In this document: piece by piece, positions 44,996 through 54,707 of the stretch
Layout of the letters: each line of letters begins with the position of its first letter
Position numbering within the stretch: the first letter of the stretch is position 1
Assembly: GCA_964622455.1 (NCBI GenBank)
Contig: CAZUQP010000011.1
Coordinates: 9,574 to 73,573 of the forward strand
From: CAZUQP01 sp964622455
GTDB taxonomy: Bacteria; Pseudomonadota; Gammaproteobacteria; DSM-16500
Length of the DNA stretch: 64,000 nt
Direction: 5' to 3'
Position numbers and translations under genes: made by a program
Notes under the pieces: generated by a model
What the model was told of the DNA's origin: nothing
Database searches by the model: none
What the model saw: only the letters and a program-made list of their open reading frames with translations

Positions 44996-45044
44996 AATAT
45001 ACAGGTATATTATAACAGTTTCATTGGGAATATAGGTGTATATT
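44996..45044 (-). promoter_or_regulatory. twin operator palindromes and -10 upstream of the DUF4143 gene
   Basis: AATATACAGGTATATT (44996-45011) is a perfect 7+2+7 palindrome. AATATAGGTGTATATT (45029-45044) is a near copy 33 bases away, about three helical turns. A minus-strand TATAAT (45009-45014) lies beside the first. The set sits 20-70 bases upstream of the ATPase start, a usual repressor layout. Confidence 0.6.
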
Positions 45045-45055
45045 TTACATTGGTA

Positions 45056-46420
45056 TCACAAATTTTTAAAATACTCCACCGCTTCTGGTAATGACTGGGC
45101 GGCGAAAATTTTCATGTGATCAATCGAATTTTTAGGGGCATTGGCATGCGGGACGATGGCCTGTTTAAATCCGTGTTTTGCCGCTTCTTTCAACCGTTCT
45201 TGTCCGCCTTGCACGGGGCGAATTTCGCCAGCCAGACCCACTTCGCCAAAAATAATGGTATCTTGCGGCACAGGCCGGTTGCGTAAACTGGATAATACGG
45301 CGAGTAATACAGCTAAATCACCGCCGGTTTCAGTGATCCGTACGCCGCCGACGGCATTAACAAATACATCTTGATCAAATGTCGGAATTCCACTGTGGCG
45401 GTGTAACACGGCAAGCAACATCGATAACCGTTGTGGATCAAGCCCCACACACACTCTTCGCGGATTTGCCAGATGACTTTCATCAACCAATGCTTGTACT
45501 TCAACGAGTAATGGGCGACTACCTTCTTTGGTTGCCATAATGACACTGCCAGAAACAGGTTTTTCATAACGCGATAAAAAAATGGCTGAAGGATTATTCA
45601 CTTCACGCAATCCTTTTTCAGTCATTGCGAAAATCCCTAATTCATTCACTGCGCCAAAACGATTTTTGATGCCGCGGATTAATCGGTAACGGCTGTCTTG
45701 TTCACCTTCAAAATACAACACAGTATCAACCATATGTTCAAGCACACGCGGGCCGGCTAGCGTGCCTTCTTTAGTCACATGGCCGACTAAAAACAATGCT
45801 GTTTCTGTTTGTTTTGCAAATTTTACCAATTGCGCAGCGCTTTCCCGCACTTGGCCAACACTACCGGGCGCTGATTGCAGTAAATCAGTATGCATCGTTT
45901 GGATAGAATCAATGACAATGACGCGCGGTTTTTCATCTTGTGCGAGTTTTAAAATACGTTCAACCTGAGTGTCAGCTAATAACGGTAAATTTTTTTCAGG
46001 GAGACCAAGACGCCTCGCGCGAAGCGTCACTTGTTGGAGGGATTCTTCGCCGGTGACATATAAAACTTTTACATCTTGACTTAAGTGACAGAGTGTTTGC
46101 AGTAATAAAGTGGATTTACCAATCCCGGGATCACCGCCAAGTAACACCGCAGATCCTATGACCAAACCGCCGCCTAAGACGCGGTCTAATTCTTGCAAGC
46201 CGGTAGATAAACGGGATTCTTTTTCTTGCAGTGTGATGTCTGTCATCGGGATGATAATCGGTTCACTTAACGCATATCCTTGATAACGCGGATTAGAAAC
46301 CGCTTGCATGACTTCTTCCATAATACTGTTCCAAGCGCCACACCCTAAACATTGTCCAGACCATTTAGGAAATTGCGCGCCGCATGATTGACAAGTGTGA
46401 GTGATTTTTACTTTTGCCAT
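45056..46420 (-). CDS. radA: DNA repair protein RadA
   Basis: RecA-related branch-migration factor. C4 zinc finger C10/C13/C24/C27, Walker A GGDPGIGKST (95-104), the RadA-specific KNRFG motif, and a C-terminal Lon-like domain with GEVGLAGEIRPV. 454 residues. Three bases separate it from the upstream dehydrogenase gene. Confidence 0.97.
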   Translation of the reverse strand: MAKVKITHTCQSCGAQFPKWSGQCLGCGAWNSIMEEVMQAVSNPRYQGYALSEPIIIPMTDITLQEKESRLSTGLQELDRVLGGGLVIGSAVLLGGDPGIGKSTLLLQTLCHLSQDVKVLYVTGEESLQQVTLRARRLGLPEKNLPLLADTQVERILKLAQDEKPRVIVIDSIQTMHTDLLQSAPGSVGQVRESAAQLVKFAKQTETALFLVGHVTKEGTLAGPRVLEHMVDTVLYFEGEQDSRYRLIRGIKNRFGAVNELGIFAMTEKGLREVNNPSAIFLSRYEKPVSGSVIMATKEGSRPLLVEVQALVDESHLANPRRVCVGLDPQRLSMLLAVLHRHSGIPTFDQDVFVNAVGGVRITETGGDLAVLLAVLSSLRNRPVPQDTIIFGEVGLAGEIRPVQGGQERLKEAAKHGFKQAIVPHANAPKNSIDHMKIFAAQSLPEAVEYFKNL

Positions 46421-46423
46421 TGA

Positions 46424-47287
46424 TTATTCCTCAATCAATAAATGCATCGCCGATGAATCAAGTTCTCCATGACCTTTTAATACGAGACGATCTAAATGAT
46501 GCATGGCATGTTCAGCGCCTGTTAAACTGACATCTGCCTCCCGTGCTTGTTCTAACGCTAAATGCATATCTTTTCGATGTAAAACCGATTTGAATCCCGG
46601 TTTATAATTACCATCCAACATGCGTTGACCATGAATATCAAGAACACGGCTGGCAGCAAAGCCGCCCATTAATGCTTCGCGCACTTTAGCAGGATCTACG
46701 CCTGAGGCTTTCGCTAAAGCAAATGCTTCACTGACTGCAATAATCGTTTCCGCAATAATAATTTGATTGCATGCTTTAGCAACTTGTCCTGCACCATGAT
46801 CACCCACATGAGTAATTTGTTTGCCTAATTTTTTTAAAAGGGGACGCACTTTTTCAAGAGTGCTCGCTTTTCCGCCCACCATAATAGTCAAGGTTGCATC
46901 CATCGCGCCTTGTTCACCGCCGGAGACAGGCGCATCGAGCATATTAATTTCTTTTTTTTGAAGTTTAGCCGCCATGCGTACCGTGGCTGCCGCTGAAATG
47001 GTGCTCATATCAATCACAATGCAACCCGGTTTTGCCGTGTGAATGATGCCGTTTTTACCGAGCAATACTTCTTCAACATCAGCAGTTGCTGGTACCATGG
47101 TGATGATAACATCGACCAATGGTGCTAATTCTTTGGGAGATGAATAAATTTTTGCGCCAGCTTTGGTAAGAGGGCTTGCAACTTCTGGCCGCCTTGCATA
47201 TACAGATAAGGGGTATCCCGCATTCAGTAAGTTAAGTGCCATGGGTTTTCCCATGATCCCTAAACCGATAAAGCCGATCGATTGCAT
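46424..47287 (-). CDS. beta-hydroxyacid dehydrogenase (3-hydroxyisobutyrate / tartronate semialdehyde reductase family)
   Basis: 287 residues. NAD(P)-binding GFIGLGIMGKPMALNL (5-20), substrate-binding DAPVSGGEQGA and the catalytic Lys in GAGQVAKACNQ (about 171). The exact substrate cannot be fixed from sequence. Followed closely by radA on the same strand and divergent from an MFS transporter, with about 70 bases between. Confidence 0.88.
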   Translation of the reverse strand: MQSIGFIGLGIMGKPMALNLLNAGYPLSVYARRPEVASPLTKAGAKIYSSPKELAPLVDVIITMVPATADVEEVLLGKNGIIHTAKPGCIVIDMSTISAAATVRMAAKLQKKEINMLDAPVSGGEQGAMDATLTIMVGGKASTLEKVRPLLKKLGKQITHVGDHGAGQVAKACNQIIIAETIIAVSEAFALAKASGVDPAKVREALMGGFAASRVLDIHGQRMLDGNYKPGFKSVLHRKDMHLALEQAREADVSLTGAEHAMHHLDRLVLKGHGELDSSAMHLLIEE

Positions 47288-47358
47288 AGCGATGTTCCCC
47301 AGAATAATTTCCTGAAATACTATAGAATAGAGTGCAGTTCAGCAAGCGGATGAAAGCG

Positions 47359-48660
47359 ATGCGTAAGAGTTCTATCATGAGTTGCAGCATAGGAAATATT
47401 TTAGAATGGTATGATTTTGGATTATTTTCCATTTTTTCCGCGCTTTTCAGCCAATTATTTTTTCCAAAATCAGATCCTCATTCTGCATTGCTTGCAACGT
47501 TTAGTGTCTTTGCAATTGGATTTTTTTCCCGGCCCTTAGGCGCCTTATTATTTGGTTATTTGGGCGATAAGCGGGGAAGATCAAAAACATTGCGTTTGTC
47601 AGTACTCATGATTTCATTTCCCACGCTATTGATCGGCTGTCTTCCGGTATATGACACCATTGGGATTTGGTCGCCTATTTTGCTGGTTGTAATACGTCTT
47701 TGGCAAGGGCTCAGTATAGGCGGAGAGTTTAGCGGAAATATTATTTATCTTAGCGAAAGCGCTCCTGCCCATCGCCGATCTTTTTATGCTTCTTTTGCGG
47801 CAAGCGGTGCAAATGCAGGAATTTTTTTAGCGATGGTGATGGGAGTTTTAGTCAGTACTTTTATGGATGATGCAACATTAAAAAGCTGGGGGTGGCGCAT
47901 CCCCTATCTAATCAGTGGAATACTTTGTTTGATCATATACGCTACCCGTTTAAATTTGGATGAGACATCTATTTTTAATGAAATGCAAAAGAATGATACT
48001 ATCGCGGAAAATCCCATTATATTCGTTTTTAAAAATAATGCGCGTGATTTATTGCGCACTTTTGGATTGGTTTGCATGGGGAGCACTTTTTATTATTTTA
48101 TATCTGCCTATATTCCAATCGTATTGAATCAAACGCTTCATCTGTCATTTGCGCGTGTAGCACATTTAGAATCTTTTCTCATGATTACCATGATTTTTTT
48201 GGTTCCTTTAGCGGGTTTCATTAGCGACAAAACGGGACGCTATAAAATGTTATTGTTTAATGCTGGATTAATATTGTTGATTATCATTCCAAGTTATTAT
48301 TTTTTATATCAACATAATATTGTGATTGTTTTATTATTTTTAGGTGTATTGACTATTGCAAGTTCGTTAGAGCAAGGAACAACGCCTGTGGTATTGGTAG
48401 AAAATTTTCCGGTAAAAGCACGTTATACGGGAATATCATTTTCCTACAATATTGCAAATGGATTTTTAGGTGGGAGTGTACCATTCGTTTGTGTATGGCT
48501 AGTGAATAAGATCCATTTTTTTTTAATGCCGGCTTTTTATATTGCTTTTTATGCGTTAATTACGTTGCTATTTGCTTTAAAATTAAATATCAATCGTATC
48601 CACAAAAAAGAACCAACCCAACAGATCAAAAGATCTGCTGAGTTGATCGCCATAGATTAG
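47359..48660 (+). CDS. MFS transporter, metabolite:H+ symporter (ProP-like)
   Basis: Start chosen at ATG 47359 (MRKSSIMSCSIGNILEWYDFGLF), since SIGNxLEWYDF near the N-terminus is the family start and GGA lies eight bases upstream; GTG and ATG starts exist 27 and 9 bases earlier. About 433 residues, twelve helices, motif GYLGDKRGRSKTL and RLWQGLSIGGEFSG. Members import osmolytes or dicarboxylates. The stop overlaps the convergent lipoprotein gene by four bases. Confidence 0.9.
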   Translation: MRKSSIMSCSIGNILEWYDFGLFSIFSALFSQLFFPKSDPHSALLATFSVFAIGFFSRPLGALLFGYLGDKRGRSKTLRLSVLMISFPTLLIGCLPVYDTIGIWSPILLVVIRLWQGLSIGGEFSGNIIYLSESAPAHRRSFYASFAASGANAGIFLAMVMGVLVSTFMDDATLKSWGWRIPYLISGILCLIIYATRLNLDETSIFNEMQKNDTIAENPIIFVFKNNARDLLRTFGLVCMGSTFYYFISAYIPIVLNQTLHLSFARVAHLESFLMITMIFLVPLAGFISDKTGRYKMLLFNAGLILLIIIPSYYFLYQHNIVIVLLFLGVLTIASSLEQGTTPVVLVENFPVKARYTGISFSYNIANGFLGGSVPFVCVWLVNKIHFFLMPAFYIAFYALITLLFALKLNINRIHKKEPTQQIKRSAELIAID

Positions 48661-49115
48661 CTGACGGCTTTCCATGAGCCATCCGGTTGCCTGCATGCAG
48701 TGCCATAGACTTGTTGTTTTTTGCCAGCAATGTTTGCAGTGGAACGGTATTCACGGCAATATTGATTACCATCGACCGTAACATTTTGGGTAGGAACAAC
48801 AGTGTAGCTATTGCCTGTGTTTTGGTTTTTCCAATAAGCAGGTTGGCCTAGTGAATTATTATCTAAGGCTTGGTTCATCTTTAATCGGTCAGTGTCATCC
48901 ATATTTTTTCCAATCGCACCGCCAATTAAAGCACCAGCTACAGCGCCTGCGCCAATTGCTAAAATATTACCGCCGCCTTTACCAAATTGGCTGCCAACTA
49001 AGCCGCCGATTACGCTGCCTGAGACAACTCCCACGTCTTGTTTTGTCATGTTATCGCATCCGACTAAGCTTGCATAAGCAATCAGTGTCATGAGCGTTGT
49101 GACTATTTTTTTCAT
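48657..49115 (-). CDS. 17-kDa surface antigen-type glycine-zipper lipoprotein
   Basis: 152 residues from ATG 49115. Signal peptide with lipobox SLVGC, then two glycine-zipper helices (VSGSVIGGLVGSQFG and IGAGAVAGALIGGAIGK), then a C-terminal domain with YCREY and a second Cys (CRQPDGSW). The layout matches the rickettsial 17-kDa antigen family of outer-membrane lipoproteins. The open frame extends six codons further up. A good promoter precedes it. Confidence 0.88.
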   Translation of the reverse strand: MKKIVTTLMTLIAYASLVGCDNMTKQDVGVVSGSVIGGLVGSQFGKGGGNILAIGAGAVAGALIGGAIGKNMDDTDRLKMNQALDNNSLGQPAYWKNQNTGNSYTVVPTQNVTVDGNQYCREYRSTANIAGKKQQVYGTACRQPDGSWKAVS

Positions 49116-49160
49116 AAATATACTGTGCTCCAAAGAAGATAGATGAGTAAATCGACCCCT

Positions 49161-49189
49161 ATGATATACTGAGATCCAGCGGTTGCCAA
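49161..49189 (-). promoter_or_regulatory. sigma70 promoter of the lipoprotein gene
   Basis: On the minus strand TTGGCA and TATCAT are exactly 17 bases apart, ending 45 bases before the start codon. Confidence 0.6.
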
Positions 49190-49238
49190 CCTAATTTTGA
49201 TCAAAAAAAGATCATTCAAAATAAGAGGGGTTTGATCT

Positions 49239-49688
49239 ATGACCTATCGTAAACCTTATCCTGAGCTGCAGGTAGGCGAATATGTATTAACGGCTGATAA
49301 GAAGAAAGTCGATCTTCAATATTTATATAATTTGCTTTGCATCCCATCGAGATATTCAACTGGTTTACCGCCTGAGCGGTTTGCATTAGTCGTTGAAAAT
49401 TCTGTTTGTTTTAGTGTGCATTACCAAAATAAACAAGTGGGTTTTGCGCGGGTGATCACTGATTTTTCTGAATTTGCCTCGATATGGGATGTGTTTATTG
49501 ATGATACTCATCGCGGAAAAGGGGTGGGCAAAGCGTTGATGAAATATGTGTTAGAGCACCCTCGTTTACGGGGTGTTTTCCGCTGGTTTTTGATGACAGA
49601 AGATGCGCATGGGCTTTATCAAAAATATGGGTTTAAAACAGAAAGTTACAATCCTTATGTGATGATGAAGGTAATGGCAACTACTTGA
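49239..49688 (+). CDS. GNAT-family N-acetyltransferase
   Basis: 149 residues. Acetyl-CoA site in VFIDDTHRGKGVGKALMKYVLEH (motif A, R/QxxGxG/A as RGKGVGKA), then HGLYQKYGFK near the end. Substrate unknown. An AGAGGGG ribosome site lies eight bases before the ATG. Stands alone. Confidence 0.88.
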   Translation: MTYRKPYPELQVGEYVLTADKKKVDLQYLYNLLCIPSRYSTGLPPERFALVVENSVCFSVHYQNKQVGFARVITDFSEFASIWDVFIDDTHRGKGVGKALMKYVLEHPRLRGVFRWFLMTEDAHGLYQKYGFKTESYNPYVMMKVMATT

Positions 49689-49782
49689 TAAATAAAAAAA
49701 TTATTCTTATCTACGGAAATGACTGGCCTAAAATCCCATTGTTGTTTATTATATAATCTAATTCAAGATTAATGGGTATTTT

Positions 49783-50736
49783 ATGATAAATAAAATTGTT
49801 CTGATTGCGGCGATAAATCTTGTTACTCCTGCATTTGCGGCGGTTCATTTTAGCCCTTATGCTGATTTAACCATTAATGCCCACTGGGATTCTCATTATC
49901 AGGACATGGAGCCCATGGATATTACGGTCAGCGGTGCTCACAGTTATCATCTTGCTTTTATTACCGATGCGGGTGCTTGCCTTCCCGCTTGGGGCGGCCA
50001 ATCCAGTTATGCTGCGAATAAAGAAATTGCATGGGGATCGCACTTAACAGATAAAATGCGTACTAATAACATTAAATACATTATTTCGCTCGGCGGTGCT
50101 ACCGGTAATGATTTATCAAAGGCATGCAGCGAAACTCAATTAATGAATGTTTATGAGCAAATCATTCAAACCTATCAACCGGAAGGATTAGATTTTGATA
50201 TTGAAAACGGCACAGCGGATGTCAAAAAAGTAATGGTTGTTTTACAAAAAATTCAAAGCACTCATCCGACGCTTTCATTCAGTTTTACATTGCCTGTATT
50301 GCCAGAAGGATTAACTGCTGCTGGACAAGATATTGTAAATCAAGCGACTGCTGCTCATCTCAATTATTCGGTGAATATCATGGCGATGGATTATGGTCCT
50401 GCTTATACTAATGATATGGGACAATACGCTATTCAAGCCGCAACAAATTTATTTGAATTTCTAAAAACACTTTACCCAGAAAAAACCGATGCTAATTTAT
50501 GGCAAATGGTTGAAGTGACCCCTATGATTGGTGTGAACGATGTCAATGTAGAACAATTTACATTAACCAATGTGGATACTTTGCGAAACTTTGCCAACCA
50601 AAATAATATAGGTGGTTTGTCAATGTGGTCGGTTGCGCGCGATAATCCGTGTGCAGATAAATGGGCCAGCCCAATTTGCAGCGGTAACAATCTGCAGTCA
50701 AAACCTTACGAATTTTCAGAGCGGTTTATGCAATAA
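49783..50736 (+). CDS. secreted GH18-family chitinase-like protein
   Basis: 317 residues. Signal peptide cleaved after AFA (about residue 19). The glycoside hydrolase 18 motif GLDFDIE (135-141) has the catalytic Glu141, preceded by YIISLGGATG. The conserved MAMDYG and MIGVND segments and a late MWSVARDNP also match. It probably cleaves chitin or related N-acetylglucosamine polymers outside the cell. There is no binding module. Type II secretion is the known route for such enzymes in relatives. A strong hairpin follows the stop. Confidence 0.9.
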   Translation: MINKIVLIAAINLVTPAFAAVHFSPYADLTINAHWDSHYQDMEPMDITVSGAHSYHLAFITDAGACLPAWGGQSSYAANKEIAWGSHLTDKMRTNNIKYIISLGGATGNDLSKACSETQLMNVYEQIIQTYQPEGLDFDIENGTADVKKVMVVLQKIQSTHPTLSFSFTLPVLPEGLTAAGQDIVNQATAAHLNYSVNIMAMDYGPAYTNDMGQYAIQAATNLFEFLKTLYPEKTDANLWQMVEVTPMIGVNDVNVEQFTLTNVDTLRNFANQNNIGGLSMWSVARDNPCADKWASPICSGNNLQSKPYEFSERFMQ

Positions 50737-50748
50737 ATTTTGTTTATT

Positions 50749-50768
50749 ATGCCGGCGAAAGCCGGCAT
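50749..50768. terminator. bidirectional hairpin between chitinase and potD
   Basis: ATGCCGGC, GAAA tetraloop and GCCGGCAT form a perfect 8-bp stem between convergent genes, with T-rich flanks on both sides. Confidence 0.8.
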
Positions 50769-50786
50769 TTAGCTGGAGCTTACGTC

Positions 50787-51833
50787 TTAAACGCCCATCT
50801 TCAATTGTTCCCAATATTTCTCATACAACGCAAATGTTGCATCACCAATATCGGTTTCAAATTGTCCATGACGCAGCAGTGCAGCAGAGGGATAAAGTAC
50901 GGAATTATTTTTGATGCTAGGCGGCATCAAATTTTTTGCAGCGAGATTTGCTGTTGCGTAATTGATATTAATGCTCACACTTTTGGCAATATCTGGGCGC
51001 AGCATAAAGTTTAAAAATTGATACGCATTTTCTTTGTGGGGCGCACTTTTTAAGATAGCAAAATTATCGACCCAAATTTCAAAACCATCTTTTGGATACA
51101 CAAACATTAATTGACTATTTTCCAAATTTGCTTTAAATAAATCGCCATTCCAGGCAATCCCAATGGTTGCATCTTCATCAATCAAAATAGAAGTGACTGC
51201 ATCGGTGTTGAATAAACGGATGTTTGGCATGAGTTCGCGGAGTTTGATATAGGCCTGCTTAATGTGTGCTGGGTTTGTATCGTTAATCGAATAGCCAAGC
51301 ATTAATAAAGCCATAGAAAAAGCTTCCCGCGGGTCATCTAAGATCATCAGCTGGTTTGCGTATTTCTTTTTCAATAAATCTGACCATTGCAATACTTCAT
51401 TTTCGCTAAAATAATTTTTATTCATGAAGATGCCTGTGGTGCCCCAAATAAAAGGCACGCTATAAAGGCTGCGCGGATCGTAGGGTAAATTTAAAAATTC
51501 GGGATCCAAATTTTTAAATTGACTTAATTTACTCCTATCCAATTTTTCCAGCATATTTTGCCGGCGCATGCGATCGATATAATAACTGGAAGGCTCAATG
51601 ACATCGTAGGCAGAATTTTTGACGGCGCGCAGTTTGGCATACATAATTTCGTTACTATCGAAGGAAGTGTAATTGACACGAATGCCAGTTTCTTTTTCAA
51701 ATTCAGTAATGACAGCGTTTGGGATTTCTTGGGACCAGGTGTAAACATTAACCACATTGGAAGATGCTGCAAAAACAGCAGGGGCAAACAATAGGAAAGA
51801 GGCTGCTAGTATTGTGCGCAAAAAACGAGGCAT
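50787..51833 (-). CDS. potD: spermidine/putrescine-binding protein PotD, second paralogue
   Basis: Periplasmic solute-binding protein for polyamine import. 348 residues, signal peptide cleaved near VFAAS, then NVYTWSQEIP...FEKETGIRVNY, VIEPSSYYIDRM, WGTTGIF, IGIAWNGD and NYATAN, all PotD features. Very similar along its whole length to the potD product at 52058-53089, showing a tandem duplication. A 224-base gap separates them, so it may have its own promoter. Confidence 0.93.
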   Translation of the reverse strand: MPRFLRTILAASFLLFAPAVFAASSNVVNVYTWSQEIPNAVITEFEKETGIRVNYTSFDSNEIMYAKLRAVKNSAYDVIEPSSYYIDRMRRQNMLEKLDRSKLSQFKNLDPEFLNLPYDPRSLYSVPFIWGTTGIFMNKNYFSENEVLQWSDLLKKKYANQLMILDDPREAFSMALLMLGYSINDTNPAHIKQAYIKLRELMPNIRLFNTDAVTSILIDEDATIGIAWNGDLFKANLENSQLMFVYPKDGFEIWVDNFAILKSAPHKENAYQFLNFMLRPDIAKSVSININYATANLAAKNLMPPSIKNNSVLYPSAALLRHGQFETDIGDATFALYEKYWEQLKMGV

Positions 51834-51850
51834 GATCTTTCCTTTAACGT

Positions 51851-51991
51851 GTGCGCGTTATCAGTAGGTCGCTGGCTGTAAAGCAAGAGTTTTCGGTTAA
51901 AAATAAGCTGAATGACCGTACTTTGTTGCAAGATCTTGGTATTCATAATCCTCAAGCGGTTATCGATTTCATTTTCACATTATGGTGTTAA
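51851..51991 (+). pseudogene. 46-codon open frame between the potD paralogues
   Basis: The plus-strand frame from GTG 51851 reads SLAVKQEFSVKNKLNDRTLL and QDLGIHNPQAVIDFIFTLWC to a TAA. The composition looks coding but the start is poor and no family was recognised. It may be the tail of a gene lost when potD was duplicated. Confidence 0.2.
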
Positions 51992-52057
51992 TAGTCAGGA
52001 ATGTCTATATGGCGTTTCAGAAAAATATCAGGGTATTTTGTTTGAAGGTCTGTAGGA

Positions 52058-53089
52058 TTAGCCACCCATTTTCAATTTTTCCCAATATTTTTCATAGAGC
52101 TCAAGTGCAGAATCATTGACATCCCGTTCTATTTCGCCGCGGCGGAGTGTCTCTTTAGAAGGATAAATAATGGGGTTTGCGCGGATATCTTCGGGTAATG
52201 ATTTTTGTGCAGCTAAATTGGGGGTGGGGAAGTTATTGCTTAAGCTGACCGCTTTCGCTACATCTGCTCGCAGCATGAAATTTAAGAATTTATACGCGTT
52301 TTCCCGATGCGGGGCATTTTTAGGAATTGCAAAATTGTCTATCCAGAGGACAAAACCATCTTTGGGCAGAATGAATGCCAGGTTGTCATTTTCTTTCTTT
52401 GCTTTGTAAAGATCGCCATTCCACGCCATGCCCACATTTGCATCTTCATCAATCAAGATGGTAATGACCCCATCGCTTTTAAATAATTTTATGTTAGGCA
52501 GTAATTCTCTTAATTTTAAATAAGCTTTCTTAATATGTTCAGGATCGCTATCGTTAATTGAATAGCCCAAACTTTTTAAAGCGATCGAAAAAACTTCGCG
52601 GGAATCATCTAACAGCATCAACTGGTTTTCATATTTTTTATCCCATAAATCAGACCATTTAGTGATGCTATTAGGAGCATAATAATTTTTATTAACAAAA
52701 ATACCCGTCGCTCCCCAAATAAACGGTATGCTGTAGTGATTATGCGGATCATAATCTGCATTTAAAAATAACGGATTTAAATTTTTAAAATTCGAAAGCT
52801 TGGTTTTATCAATTTTTTCAAGAAGATCTTGCTTACGCATGCGGTCGATGTAATAACTGGAAGGTTCAATGATGTCATATCCCGCATCTTTGCTTGCTTT
52901 TAACTTAGCATACATAATTTCATTGCTATCATACGTTGAAAAGTTAACTTTGATGCCTGTTTCTTTTTCAAATTGTTGAATAGCAAAATCAGGAACAACA
53001 CCTGACCACGTATAAACATTCAGAACGTTATCCGCAAAAGTCGCGGATGCAAGAAAAAAAATAACGACTAAACTGACAAAACCTCTCAT
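52058..53089 (-). CDS. potD: spermidine/putrescine-binding protein PotD
   Basis: 343 residues from ATG 53089, which overlaps the potC stop (ATGA) and has AGGA upstream; the open frame continues back into potC. Signal peptide cleaved near TFADN, then NVYTWSGVVP, FEKETGIKVNF, EPSSYYIDRM, WGATGIF and VGMAWNGD. Direct partner of PotABC in the same operon. Confidence 0.95.
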   Translation of the reverse strand: MRGFVSLVVIFFLASATFADNVLNVYTWSGVVPDFAIQQFEKETGIKVNFSTYDSNEIMYAKLKASKDAGYDIIEPSSYYIDRMRKQDLLEKIDKTKLSNFKNLNPLFLNADYDPHNHYSIPFIWGATGIFVNKNYYAPNSITKWSDLWDKKYENQLMLLDDSREVFSIALKSLGYSINDSDPEHIKKAYLKLRELLPNIKLFKSDGVITILIDEDANVGMAWNGDLYKAKKENDNLAFILPKDGFVLWIDNFAIPKNAPHRENAYKFLNFMLRADVAKAVSLSNNFPTPNLAAQKSLPEDIRANPIIYPSKETLRRGEIERDVNDSALELYEKYWEKLKMGG

Positions 53090-53853
53090 AGCTTTTTCCT
53101 TAGTGAGAGCTCTGAGATAACGATTAATATGAGTGTCAACATAAAGGTAACGCTGCAAAGTGCGTTAATCTCGGGTTTTACGCCCAATCTTACCATAGAA
53201 TAGATTTTGAGTGGTAGAATTTCAAAATCAGGCCCTGCGACAAAATAACTGATAATGACATCATCGAGTGATAACGTAAAACTCAATAACCATCCAGCCA
53301 GTAATGCCGGCCATAATAAGGGTAAGATGACTCGAGTTAAAATTAATGTGTCCGTTGCACCCAAATCTTTTGCTGCTTCAAAAATATAATGATCGAAACT
53401 CACAATACGGCTATAAACAGTGACCACTACAAAAGGAATACAGAAAGTAATATGCGCTAACAGTAAACTTAAAAATCCCAACGGAATTTTAATTAAACTA
53501 AATAAAATCAAGAGAGAAATTCCCATGACAATATCAGGGGATAAAATTAAAATAAAAATCAGTCCGTAAAGTACATTACGTCCTAAAAATAAGTAGCGAT
53601 ATAAACTGATTGCAGCGAGCGAACCAATACACATGGCAATGGTTGCTGCTAAAACGCCTAATAGCACTGAGTGCCAGACTGCAATCCATAAATCTGTATC
53701 AGCAAATAATTCATGATACCAACGAAATGAAAAACCATGCCATAACAACGAATATTGAGCATTATTAAACGAATATACAATTAGTACGATGATAGGGATA
53801 TAAAAAAATAAATAAATAGCGGTTAAGTAGGATCCTGCAGGTAAATGCTTCAT
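53086..53853 (-). CDS. potC: polyamine ABC transporter permease PotC
   Basis: 255 residues, six hydrophobic segments, and the ABC permease EAA loop EAAKDLGATDTLILTRVILP. The LSLDDVIISYFVAGP segment is typical of PotC. It overlaps potB and potD by four bases each. Confidence 0.95.
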   Translation of the reverse strand: MKHLPAGSYLTAIYLFFYIPIIVLIVYSFNNAQYSLLWHGFSFRWYHELFADTDLWIAVWHSVLLGVLAATIAMCIGSLAAISLYRYLFLGRNVLYGLIFILILSPDIVMGISLLILFSLIKIPLGFLSLLLAHITFCIPFVVVTVYSRIVSFDHYIFEAAKDLGATDTLILTRVILPLLWPALLAGWLLSFTLSLDDVIISYFVAGPDFEILPLKIYSMVRLGVKPEINALCSVTFMLTLILIVISELSLRKKL

Positions 53854-54707
53854 AATAAATCTCGAACTTGAGCGTTACGCCGCATACTGTGCCAATAAAT
53901 TAATAGCAACACGGCGAGCAATAAGGTGAGCACAATGCTAATTGCAGATCCTAAAGGCCAATTTTGTGCAATCAAAAATTGATTTTGAATTAAATTACCC
54001 AGCAAAATAGATTTTGAACCGCCGAGTAAATCAGGAATATAAAAAATTGTCATCGCAGGAAGAAAAACCAAAATGCAGCCTGATAAGATGCCAGGAAGTG
54101 TTAAGGGCAAAATAATTTTTCTGAATGTAGTCACCCGGTTTGCGCCTAAATCGCGTGCGGCATCAATTAACCGGCCGTCTAAACGTTCAATGTTAGTCAG
54201 TAACGGCAGCACCATAAAAGGCAGTAAATTATAAACGAGACCTATCATGACTGCGGTATCAGTAAAAAGTAAGGACAAGGGTTTATCAATAATGCCAGAC
54301 CACATCAAAATAGAATTAATGACGCCCTTCGGTTTTAAAATGGTAATCATCGAATAGCAACGGATTAATGAACTTGTCCAAAAGGGAATGATAATTAACA
54401 GAATGAGCAATCCCTTAAATCGACTTTGTGTGCGAGCAATGAGATAAGCGAAAGGATAGCCTAAGAGTAAACAAATAAGGCTGCAAAAAGTGGCGACATA
54501 AAAAGATTCTTTAAAGATGCGTAAATAAATGGAATTATTCAGTTGTAAATAGTTGATCCACGTCAGGGGTGATTCAATGAGATGACTCTCACTGTGGTTC
54601 ATGAAGCTCGCAATGGTTACCAGACCAAAAGGCAGCAGGGCAAAAATGAGGAGCCAAACCCAAATAATAGATAAAGAAAATTGTTTAAATAAATTGTTAT
54701 GCTTCAT
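53850..54707 (-). CDS. potB: polyamine ABC transporter permease PotB
   Basis: 285 residues, six hydrophobic segments, EAA-type loop DAARDLGANRVTTFRKIILPLTLPG, and PFWTSSLIRCY, typical of PotB. The start lies 11 bases inside potA. Confidence 0.95.
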   Translation of the reverse strand: MKHNNLFKQFSLSIIWVWLLIFALLPFGLVTIASFMNHSESHLIESPLTWINYLQLNNSIYLRIFKESFYVATFCSLICLLLGYPFAYLIARTQSRFKGLLILLIIIPFWTSSLIRCYSMITILKPKGVINSILMWSGIIDKPLSLLFTDTAVMIGLVYNLLPFMVLPLLTNIERLDGRLIDAARDLGANRVTTFRKIILPLTLPGILSGCILVFLPAMTIFYIPDLLGGSKSILLGNLIQNQFLIAQNWPLGSAISIVLTLLLAVLLLIYWHSMRRNAQVRDLL

